Source: Membranipora membranacea
Lineage: Eukaryota > Bryozoa > Gymnolaemata > Cheilostomatida > Membraniporidae
NCBI GenBank assembly: GCA_914767715.1
Contig: OU612075.1
Location: 1,800,001 to 1,864,000 of the forward strand
Direction: 5' to 3'
DNA: 64,000 nt
Numbering within the stretch: the first letter of the stretch is position 1; every line of letters begins with the position of its first letter. Both the position numbers and the translations under genes were made by a program. Positions 11,632 through 23,600 of this stretch are shown here, piece after piece. The notes below the pieces were generated by a model. The model worked only from the letters and a program-made list of their open reading frames with translations. It did no database searches and was not told the origin of the DNA.

Positions 11632-14600
11632 CTGAATAAAAACAAGAAAGTTTTTATCATTGTCAAGCAATTGTGTAATATGAGCATTACAAGTCTGCAA
11701 GAAGGATTTCGGCAGGCCCTGGTCTTACTTGTATTTTACCAAGTTCACTTCATTTTTTATCTTTGTGTGAAGGTCCTGTACACATGGCTTCACATGCCAC
11801 CCTAACTTGAATGGCAAGAAAAGTTGAAAATAATATATAATGTGAGGCTGACATGCCTGCGCTACGACTATGTTCCATCAAGGATTTCAAGAAATCCTTG
11901 GTTCCATCCAGTAGGTTATGGAGCGCAGAAATTATTCACCCACTAACAAGATTCCCTCACTAATTACGTTTTTTGAAAGAAACGGTGTGAATGCAGCATA
12001 ATGGTATCAAAAAGTAAGAGTCCATTAAGCACAGACTATCAGCAATATCTAAGATATTAAAAAGAGAAATGGTATATTTGGCCCTTCTCTTTGGAGAACA
12101 TTTGCGGTCTCCAGGTAAATAATCCAGGGTTACGATTACATCACTGGGACAAGATTGGCGTGAACAGAGTTATGGTGTAGGTGGTGTACTTAGGGTCTGC
12201 TGATTTTAGTTAGTGCAATAATCACAACCAGATCACTGTTTGAAATTACAGGTCTGAAGCTCTAAATCCAAATGATGGGGACTGGAGGGATGGGTTTGAT
12301 CTGTTGAAATATCCTCAGATACAAGAACTTCAAGGTTAATTTGAGGTCAGAATGATAAAATAAAGTTGTATATAGTATAATGCATCCCCCATGCTATACT
12401 ATAAACATCTATCTATGTTTGATCATTCACAAAAGCCAGACATTTCTAGTAAAAATAAAACCGGATGACCACGGCTTGCATTCCCTATATGGTAAAGAAG
12501 GTTTTCACACTCCTCCACCTATACAGTTGTAGTACTAGCCAAAGCTTTTTACCATCCCACTGTTTGATTTTTGAGGTCTTATAATTGTATAAAATTATAC
12601 TCGATGAGGGTGATTAACCCAGTAGAAGATTTATGAGAAACTTATAAAGTGAATGTACAGAGTATGGTAAATATAAAATATTTTAGAGGTTAACGAAAGG
12701 TGAAACAGCCACCAACAGCCGCCAACGATGGATGATCCAATTTATATTTATTAGGTATAATTAATTGAGTTGAGTGACTTTTACTGATCAGACCGGATGA
12801 AATTCCTGGCAATTTATCTTACACATGTGGTGGGGTGTTCCAGACTGCTTCTTTGGGAAGACATGTATGAGCAATGTAATCATCAGAAAATACTGTTGGC
12901 CGGGGTGTTGGGTGTTGGAGAGGGGACAAGAGTCTGAGGGGGTTCAGACTACTGTTGGTGATGTTGATGGAGGCAGCTGGCAGACTCAGTATCTGATGGA
13001 ACACCAAGCAGGCTCGTAGAGCTTGAACAGAGGTTTTAAACTCGGATGTTTTTTTTTGGAAATGGAATTAGATGCTAAGAAGGGGGCACCAAAATCTTAC
13101 CCTCACTTCGGTGGTAGTTAGCCGGTGGAACAATGGCAATAAGTTGGAGGTAATAATGTTCTCTTGGTTCGCACATCTGGGCCGTCAGCCAACAGCAAAC
13201 AACTGATTTATAGTAATCGATATAGGTTAGACAGCTGAATGTATAATGTCTCTCATCTTGGTCTCAAATAATTTTCAAGTTTTTAATGTGGAACCTAAAG
13301 GAGAGTTTTGAATTCAGAGCCAGCGTTTCGCAAAAACTCAAAGAAATAAGGTAACATCCGGAGAAGCCTGGCAGGTTACATGAGAGACTGCTTAACGGGA
13401 CATTTTAAATGACAAACAGCCGGAAGAGCGGAAAAGCAAATCTTGAGTGTTTAATGTAGCGATGCAGATTGATACAATTAAGCAGCAGTGGTTTCTGACT
13501 CATATTTGAAATAAGATTAAATAAAGTATACAAGATAGCAAAACAAAACCTTTTTTTGTAAGAGCTGACTCAATATTTGAATAGCGATGAATAAAATAAA
13601 TATTTAATATTGAGGAATTGAATCACACAGTGTTTGAATATGTATCATGTTTGCATTGAGATAAATTCCATTCTTGGCCGAGCAAAGATTATGGGAAAAA
13701 GAGCATTATGAGTATTTATAATCTGTGCTATCAGGAACTGATTTTCAACGGAATTGACTCATGTTTGAATAAAGTTCAGGAAAATCATAAAAAGTCTCAG
13801 ATAGAAGCAAGAGGAGAAGTGGGATGTGAATTAATAATCAGTGAGCTGACTATAATCCGAGTTGAAGGCAAAGATCGAGGAAGAGGAGTGTGCGAATGAT
13901 TTAAATAGATGGAGAGGTGATTCATACCCACATGACCACCCCTCCCTCCCTGACCACTTCCCTATAGTCCTAAGTATACCCTTAGGTACAGATCTAAGGT
14001 ATTGATAAATAGACCTGCAACCCTACTGTCCCTGGTATAACCCTAAGCTCTAATATATAGCTCTATATTCAAAACTTAAAGTATAGCCAGAGACTATAGA
14101 TAATCTATAGTCTCTGGTATAGCCGTACGGTCCTTAGTATTTGCTATATGAGAAATAGTGAACTTCAAAGGAGAACATAAATAATGGTTCAACATGAGAG
14201 CCATGCATACTTGTGGTAGCCTACCAATATAATCACCCTCCCCCTCCCCTCCTCTCCCACTCAACCCATGGAACAAAACAACATAACAGCCAGCACAGCT
14301 TTTTAATTGCAAGTTTTAATGGGAATCAGAGTATGGAGTTTGGGGAGTGCGACTCGCTCGATGGAACAGCCTGAGAGAATAACAGAACACTTCCTCCTGA
14401 CTTGTGTAGGATTGTAGGATTGGGTTAATGGTAGAATGATGGCCTCATGCCCTGTGTCCTTAGAGGGTTCAATACCAGTAGACAGCCAAGCAATTACTCA
14501 GTGAAAGTAGTAAAGGTTTGTGGTTAGGGCTGGGCCAGTTTGCAGTACATATGAACCTATTTGCGATGTTGACTATGAAATATCACTTCCAGACATAATG

Positions 14601-17600
14601 GTGATGATTGTATTCTGAGAAAAGTAATTTTGGTTCATAAAAAAGATCACAGAATGTAAAATGTAACAAAAACAAATATTTAAATTGATCTTACTTTCCA
14701 TGAAATTTGTCTTGCATTCACACCCGATTTTAATGGTTCCAGTAAAACCATTATTTTAATAAAAGCAATTAGATAACGCAATATAGAGAACGCATATTAT
14801 TTATTGTAACTACTTGTCTTTGACAAAGTTTACCAATACAAGTTATCTTATCTTATCTATTATCTTATCAATCAGTGTATTACTTGTTGTGCAGCACTAC
14901 TTGTGTGTGTGAATGTGACATGTCTATACAAGGATGTGATTAGATGGGATTAAAATTCCATGTGGTCAATGAGTTTCAAGTGGTGAAGGATTTACAATCA
15001 ACCAAAGATCCTAAATACTTGGTGGAACTGTGAATGAACATGGGTGTGTGTGGGTCGAAAGCTTTAAACCCTATTGGCCGGTTCCTGTCTTGTGATTAGT
15101 GCTCTAACTGAAATCATGTTTGGTAAAGGAGAGGCAACTCCTGAATGTTGTTACAAAATTAATATTACAAATATCATCAGGCTCAGTCCCCAGCCCTATT
15201 TGGTAAAATTCAGCTGCTAAGATCAACCTTTTATCGATAATTTCTGCTTTCGGATATGGTCTCTTTGAAAGAGAATATGGAAGGGGTGACAGCTTGACAA
15301 AATCCTTTGGCGAGTTAGAAAGAACTGTATGACCATATGCTATCAACTTGATAGATACAGTTCATTTTTGGGAATAATTTTGTTTGACACATTGAGATTA
15401 AGTAAACAGACGCAAAGAGGAAATAGAATAAGCTTTTACATACAAAACAATCGCAAACCGGAAAACCGCTTTGTGAGGTGGATCCGGCTTGCTGATATGA
15501 GGATAATTCGCGTCCAGCAATCATTGGTTGTTACAATTGAGATGATTCTTATATGTGACATGAGTTGGGAAGGGCTAATTAAGAAAATAATTATGAAAAT
15601 TATGAATTAGGCACCATGGCCTTGAGATTAATTTATGTCACCTTGGCTTTTCCTCATTGGTGCAAGTATGCAAAATAATATCCATAATTTACATCTGTCT
15701 ATCTTGTCTTATTGATAGAGTGCATAATTGCCAAATAGGAAAATCAGAATTTGAGGGAGAAATCATTCTAATTGCAAACTCTTTGACCTCACACATTCAT
15801 TTATGACTTCGCCCTTGTTTATTGCAGTGAGTGGTCATGGGCTTTTCAATAAATTGGTTAAGTAAATCTGCCCTAATCCCCGCCATATATGCGGCTACAT
15901 GCCTCGAGTGGTGGGCAGTAGCTTACAGCCTGAAGCCAAAGAAAGACGCATTTGCTCTTTCTCGTTATTGTAGGTGGTGAAGAGAGAACAAAGGCCATAA
16001 ACAACTGGAAACACACTCATCTTTAGATTAGCCATGATTCCAATCCCAGTTTATCTGTATATCAGGGGGTTTACAGTGCGTCTCTTCTCTGCTTAGGTTG
16101 CTGATAGTGGCATCCCAGTACCAACAGCTTTTTTTGGAGGGTGGTTGATAATGTTGATTGCCACTACTAGCAGACCGAGCATTAATTGAGCCCATATACA
16201 AGCAGGACAGTAGAAGCCTTGTCAATCGGCTGTTTTTTTTGTTTGGGGAATAAAAAAATAGCGGCTTGACAAGGCTAGGACAGTAGTCTTTGGATAATGA
16301 GGAATTACCTGAATATGTTTTTGAGTGACTCGACATATTTTGCGGGTATTTTGAGTTTTGCGGCAGCACCATTTGAAAGAAAAGCTTCAGCGTAAGCCAT
16401 TGGACCAGCGTGTACCTGAGCGCTCACAGCACCTGTAAACGGAAACAAAGGATAAACTTAATAAAAGAAAGATTTGTTAGAGACAAGCACATGGCCACTG
16501 AGCTAACAGTATGTTTAGCTTAAATCGTTACATTTGCGCCTGAAGGTTAGCTAAAAGCTCCTACTTTTATATAGTCCAAGTTTGGTCCATTTGCTTGCAT
16601 TCGGAGCTGACCCCTCCACTGGTCCAGCCACAGTGACCAGTGGAAGGAAGCAACTCCGAATTCGGGCAAATGGACCAAACTTGATCCAACCTTTATAGGA
16701 CATGTTGTCAGCATTCCCACGATGCAACTGTTAACCCGATATTCCCAGATTCATAAGGTCAAGACCATGTCTAACTTGTGTCATGACTTATTTCACCAGA
16801 AATTTACTTTGTATAGACTCATTATCTTAGTCTGTTGTACTATAATACTGTACTATAATAAAAATTGTGAGTTTTAGCCACTGGTGGAAGTACATAAACT
16901 GACTTAGGATCAACTAATTAACAAAAAGACCTCTACTGCAGCTCATTGAATCACGCGGGCAGTTTGATATGTTATTTTTTGGTGACTGGAAGTGCAATTA
17001 ATGTTTGGTTTCGATAAAGATCTACAAGGTTGTAAGCTTATAAAACTATAACAAATATGACCCTTTTCAAAGCTACTTTCTATTTACAGTTACATAATTT
17101 AAAAGCTGTATGGGAGTATTATGACCACAAAATGGAGTTGGAATTAATTGCTAAGGGATATTGGTTGGCCACATAATCATTATTACGCATTCTCATTATT
17201 TTAATCCACGACAATAACGGAACAAACACTGGTAAATCCAGAGTCAATTCCTTTTCATCTTATGATCATGAGTGAGTTATAGCGATTAGCCTCGTCTGGT
17301 AAGAAACCATTCACAAGATTCCAGGAATTAAATCAACCTAATTGTGGCCAGTTTCGGTCACAATTAGGTCAGCAAGAAGTTAAAGAAAATCTCTTTTGCA
17401 GACTTTACAAATGAGCATAACGGTTTTTCCTCGCCCTCATCAAATGTACAATTAATTGTTATTACATAGTATGTACACAATAATTCATTTAAAAATCTCT
17501 AAATTACAGTTTTTTTTTTGCATATTTATCACTCTATAAGTGGTTGTTACGTATTAACTTTATCGCACCATGTAATGTTCGTATGCGGTAATTGAGATAA

Positions 17601-20600
17601 ATAAGATATTCAATTATATTCAATTATAAGATATTCAATTATTTTAATTATCTAATTTGAAAGAGTAATTACATTTGTTGAAATTCATTTGGCTTTTCTT
17701 CTCACTAAATATTTTTTGAACAGAAGTATTAGTTTGAGAGTCGTTTCCCCTTTCACTTAACATCTGCCGGGGGGGGGGGGGGGGGGAGAAGTTATGGAAG
17801 TTGAGGTGATTTGCGCTCAAAATAAAATTAGGTCAGACAATAAGACAGATTAGCCAACACATATTTCTAATTCCTTTGTTTTTAACTGTGGAGGATTAAG
17901 GGTTTTTCAATGGCTTAAAAGCCGTGATTCAATAGATTAATATGCAGAAATCCTGCAAAGTCACATTAAAACTGATCACGTAACACTAATTCTCATGTCT
18001 TTTGTCAGTGATCTTTGATGCCAATTAATCAAAACAGGGATCATGTGATGCAGAACTCATTCCACAGTGGTTTGAACTTGCAAGAAGAGATTTTTATCAG
18101 TTTTATCTTTGCCTGTAATAATTTAGAGGTCGCTAAAAGGTCATTGATCATAAAGTCAAACTTATACTTTCGGTCATAGCGTGACGGAACGAAAGGTTGG
18201 AAAGGTTGCTCAAACTTATCCGAGGTCGCACCTTGAGAATAACAGATTAGTTGTAAAACTGATAACAAAAAGTTTTGAATCAAAATGGACCACAGTTATT
18301 TATTGTCTGCCCTAAACCACTATGATCCCAAGTTTGGATAACAACATTTTTGCTCGAAAAGCTGCATCATGAATCTTTGAACGAAAAAAGCATGTAGTAC
18401 TTTTTCTTGTTAGATGTCGCAGGACCAATTCTATTTTTGATGCTTAATAGCAGCATATGCCCGTCCCTTTTATATCTTTGCAGCCTTATCGCTGTACATA
18501 ACAATTAAGGACCTTAACCTAACCATATACACAACTGGGTCAGGTTTAGCAAAAACGTTATCTGAAATTTTAATTTGGGTCATTTCAAAGAACTGTTTTC
18601 TTCAAACTAGTTTTCATGATGACACGATATTGAAGCAAAACCTCTGGCACGGCAACATGACACCAAAATTAAGTAGGTAACCTACAGGCACCAGCACTTG
18701 TCTCCGAGTGGCAGTTTTTCATTTATTGATAATGTAGGTAGATGTGACAGGCTGGTGACAAGTATTCACACATCATGAGCATTAGATGACATTAGGCGAC
18801 AGGTGGGCGTTAATGATTATATAAAAATTAGGTGCTCTGACTGCTGAAAGACCATCAATTATAGTGTTATAAATTAAACCGCATTAAAATTAAGAGACGC
18901 TGTGGTTTATGTAATTTCAAATTTGAATTTCGGTTCATGATTTCTAGACAGGTTAGTCAATGACATCTGCACCAAAGTTATCTGATGAGGGTAGATGAAA
19001 ACCTGCGGTAGACGATGATGTTCAGGTCACCCTCATACAGGGCGCTATGGCGTGAAAATAAAAATGATGGTCTGGGATTGTGGGCCATCAGGAGGTTAGA
19101 ATTATTTTATAAATATCTTTGGATTCGTGATCAGACGTAAAAAAAATTGAAAGTCATCAATTTCTGTGTCAAAGTTTGGCATTGAAATGATTAGTTGCCA
19201 ATACAGACTAGACAATTTTAGTAAAGATCAGGTCAAAATCGAAGACTATTCAACAATACGGCTTTCTACAGCTCTAATCTAGGGAGATCATAACAATCCA
19301 GGTATCCTCCCCAGGCGATCACAAGCTAAGTTTGCATTATGGAAGTTTTATCATCATGCGCTCTATTCATTGACTTCTTTTCTCAAATTCTTGGAGATAA
19401 TTCCGTAATTTTGAAAAGGCTTCACCAAAATACATTCGGTGTTAGTCAAGTTTGAAGTTTTGCAAATATCTCAAAAAAGCTGGTAAGTGTAAGCAAGAAA
19501 TAAACTGTAGACATCAATTGTCCTATTGAATCCCACAGTGAGTTCACATTGAGACTACACTAAATGTATGTAAATCTGATATTTAGAATCAATAGAGCCT
19601 CAGTACGTGAAGTATGCCCGCCCCTAATTTTAGAACTAAACTTTGGGTGTCACATGAAATTTCTTTTGAAGTTACTTAGGCTACATAAATTGATTCTAAT
19701 TCTTTCCATCAGGTATACATATGCAGTAGTGTATCACATGATCAGTGTATGACCGTTGACCGACCTTGAAGTTGTAGCTGTAGTTTCTTCATATCAGGCT
19801 GGCCTGAGAAGACAACTCCGTTGAGTGAGGTGACTTTCTTTGTCATCTCCTCAATAGCCACCTGTATGGGGGACATGTCCAAGTCAGTATGTGATACTAC
19901 AGGAATTCTCTTCTTCACATATGGGAATGCTTGAGACGCTAGAAATAAAGAAAGAAAAAATGAAAAACTTGATGCGCTAGAAACAAAGTAAGAAAAAATG
20001 GAAAAACCTGTTACGCTAAAAATTCAGGCAGACAGTTTGGAATAATAGGGACACTAGCCATGTATGTGGGCCTTATTCGCCATCATATAATTATTTCGTA
20101 TCAATTTCATAGTGCGAGCTTTTCAATTCAAACAAGACTATTGTGCGCAAGAGTGGAGAAGATTTCCCAATAACAGAGAAATCTAATTCGAGTTTCTTCT
20201 CTAGTCCCATTTTTTGTTTCTTACTCGTGAGAACGGTTTTTCTCATCCACTGGTCTGTAATCTGCTGGGCGTGAGCTTTGCCACTTTTAGTGAACGGCGA
20301 GTGATAGACGAATCTCTTCACGTTATCATTCCTCTCGAAATCTGTCCTTCTGTCTAACAGCTCCTTATCATCAAAGTAAGGTAGCACATATGTCACCTGT
20401 ATGTAGGCTATGTGCGGGTCAAGGTCCTTCGTCACGACCTATCAACAAATAGAAATATTTAGTTTGAGATATTTTCTGTTTTTTTTATTGTTTTTGTATT
20501 CTTTGATACCTTTCATCAGCATCTATATCCTTTCTTAAAATTAGAGTGTATGTTAACAAGTCTTCGGTCTAGCAGTTGTAGGAGTCAATTATCCTGTTTT

Positions 20601-23600
20601 GACAACCAATTCAACAATTTGTTACAAAGAAAATTGACATCTTTTTCAAGACCTTCTGACAGCTTTTTGGGTCTTTTAACCAACATTTAGCAAATTTTGT
20701 TGATACTGAAATTCCATTTGCTTACTTAACAAAATATGACCTAAACATAAAGATAATAAAAAGTGACATCTAACAAAATTGTTATGTCTCTCTTTAGAAT
20801 GGCGAGCTAGCCAGCGATGTAACATCCATAATTATAACTTGGCTTTGCACACAGCATCTCCTTATGAATCTGCTCTTGTGTGGTGACACGGAGCAGCTAA
20901 TTACAAGCGCTCTTGAGACTTTTTTTAATTTTAATTGGTGACAGTCATAGAGTTATTATATATAGTATATAATAACTCTAAGGTGACAGTGTATCAAATA
21001 TTGAGGTAATACAGTCTGGATGGTATCCTAACAAACCATAAATTGGCGTAGCTAGACATCACGGCTTAATTATAATCGCCCATAGATCACCAAGGTGGAC
21101 AAACAGTCTCCTATTTTTCACAAGGAATCTATTTTGAAATTCCAAGAATTGTCCAGGATCTAACACGTGACATGACATTCTGACATTCCTGACTTATAAA
21201 TATTCAGGCATCTCATTTATTGATAAACTGAAGCCAAATTTTTCACGATAACTTTTTAATAAATTTTTAAGCTAAGATACAACGCCTATATCAACTAGGA
21301 TTTATGTTGCTATGGATCTTTATCCAATTACGAAGGATTGTAGGCAGATGCCTGGTAACCGACTGGATTTCTAAGAGAGGGTTAAAAGTACAACTATTAT
21401 TTAACAGCTAACCTTCTCATAACCTCACATCAACTAAAAAGATTAACCTGACTTTGACCGAATAAAACTAGAGACTAAAACACAAAACGCAATGATTACA
21501 TATATTATAAAAATCTACTATCAATTAAAAGGACATGGTTTGGAGGTTGGCTGTGGTTCCATCTACTTCCTTAAAAAAAGTTATGGGATGTTCCAGGACA
21601 GATAGTGAATGTAGGTTAAATCAATTGTAAGCACAGTAATCAACAGAAAAGGCAGAGAGACCATGTGTTTTAATTCTTTCAGCTCTTTGTATGTCTCGAC
21701 AGAAAGCGGAAGAGGCAGGGCTTTTATAAAATTAATTCCAGAATTAAAATCCACCACAAATTACGTCGAATCCGCATTATGCAGATGTTACATAATTAAA
21801 TTGAATGGAGACTCCCAACAAGATTGACCGGATAAGCTTCCCAAAGGCAAAACCCTGTTCTGTGCTCCAAGGTCACATCAAAGTAACACTTTGATTGAGA
21901 TAGGCTACCTCCACCGCCACCTCCACCGCCACCTCCACCTCCGCAATTAACAACCTCAGTACGAAGCTTCTTTAATATGATTGAGAAATAAAATGTTATT
22001 CTATGCATACTTTTTGCATTTTCAATAAATTATATAACAAATTTTAATCACTGGTTGTTATTCTGCCCATCAATAGACCTAAGCCTTTCCATCAAACCAA
22101 CCACTTATTTTCGAACAACATTTTGCAGAAGTCTTGATTGAAGTCCAGGATCATTTTGGTTTACCTCATTCAGAATCGCGGTCAGATCATCAAAAGGCGG
22201 CGCTGACCATTTTAAAAATATTGTAGATATTGATGACACTAACCTTTTTACTGTCTTGTAGTATTTTCACAACACCAGAACCGAACTTTTCGCTGTGAAG
22301 CGTTTTGAGTCTTTCACAGATCTCTGGCAGTTGTGTGACTTTTGGCTCTTTGTATATATACTCCTTACAATCCTCATCTTCAAACAACTGCAGAGAATGA
22401 AAACAAATAAGTATATTATTACATTCATCGAGAATTCATTGAGAAATGTAGCGGGGGGGGGGGGGAATAATCCATAATTCTAAAATAATCATCTGTAATA
22501 TATAATATCTTGCCCAGTGTAATCTTTGGTTAGAATTACTGAGTCTTATATTTTATCCAGTTGTTATATGGTTATTTTTCCAGCTTTCATGGAGTTGTCT
22601 GCTCATTGTCATTAAGGGGACAACTCTTCAGTTACCAAGAAACATCTTTTTTTGGATAGCAATACAGTACAAAACCTAACTACCTAATAAATATATATAT
22701 CACAAAATATTAATATATTTGATATGTTGTACATGATGGGAATAGCAAAAACCAAAAAACTTGTTGATAAGATAAGGGTGGGGACTTACCGCTTCAAACG
22801 TATTATCAGTTTAAATCAACCAAAACATGATCTGCGTCAATTTAAACAATCGGCACTTCTAAAACACCGTATTTATAACTCAACACAGCCATCATTACAT
22901 ACCTGTCCATAGAAGGCCACCCTGAAGTAACTTCCCAGCATTCGTTTACCAGACTTGGTGGCCTCCACTGCTTTACTGTAAGCTGAGTGTAGCGTATTGT
23001 AGCACTCAGCTAGGCTCTATAAACAAATACAAAAACATGAAGAGTTAGAATATCTTAGATAATGCTGATCATTCTCAACATACAATCAAAACTAATATCG
23101 TATCAATATTGTATTAAATATTGTATCAATATTGTATTCAATATTTTATCAAAATTGTATTAAATATTGTATCAATATTGCATTGAATATTTTATCAATA
23201 TTGTATTGAATATTGTATCAATATTGTATTAAATATTGTATCAATATTGTATTAAATATTGTAATAAATATTGTATCAATATTGTATTGAATATTGTATC
23301 AATATTGTATTAAATATTGTATCAATATTATATTAAATATTGTATCAATATTTATTAAATATTGTATTAAATATTGTACCAATATTGTATTTAATATTGT
23401 ATCAATATTGTATGAAATATTGTATCAATATTGTATTAAATATTGTATCAATATTTATTAAATATTGTATTAAATATTGTACCAATATTGTGTTAAATAT
23501 TGTATCAAATATTGTATCAATATTGTGTTGAATATTATATCAATATTGTATTAAATATTGTATCAATATTATTAAATGTTGTATTAAATATTGCATCAAT

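Larger units (their letters stand above)
11632..16308 (-). other. DOCK intron 44, 4.7 kb
   Basis: The largest intron in the visible gene. It contains two short hairpin insertions with 7-bp duplications (11879-11900 and 14088-14116). No coding segment is recognisable; the small open frames within it look random. Confidence 0.6.
16433..19764 (-). other. DOCK intron 43, 3.3 kb
   Basis: Non-coding as far as I can see. It carries an imperfect foldback repeat at 16566-16697 and an 18-G run at 17769-17786. Confidence 0.55.

Noticed and set aside
12372-12405. Palindrome TATAGTATAATGCAT...ATGCTATACTATA as another hairpin insertion
   Set aside because: It forms a hairpin but has no flanking direct repeat and no CAGAG/CAAGG-type ends.
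14420-14480. tRNA-like segment with GGTTCAATACC resembling a B box
   Set aside because: The A box is poor and no cloverleaf can be formed; at best a very decayed tRNA-derived repeat. The segments at about 31000-31060 and 15060-15115 were rejected for the same reason.
21796-22008. Poly-Gly minus-strand open frame
   Set aside because: Caused by the CCTCCACCGCCA minisatellite.
23340-23531. Open frame [14 protein letters not shown]... in the satellite
   Set aside because: A product of the 23-bp tandem repeat; no coding signal.
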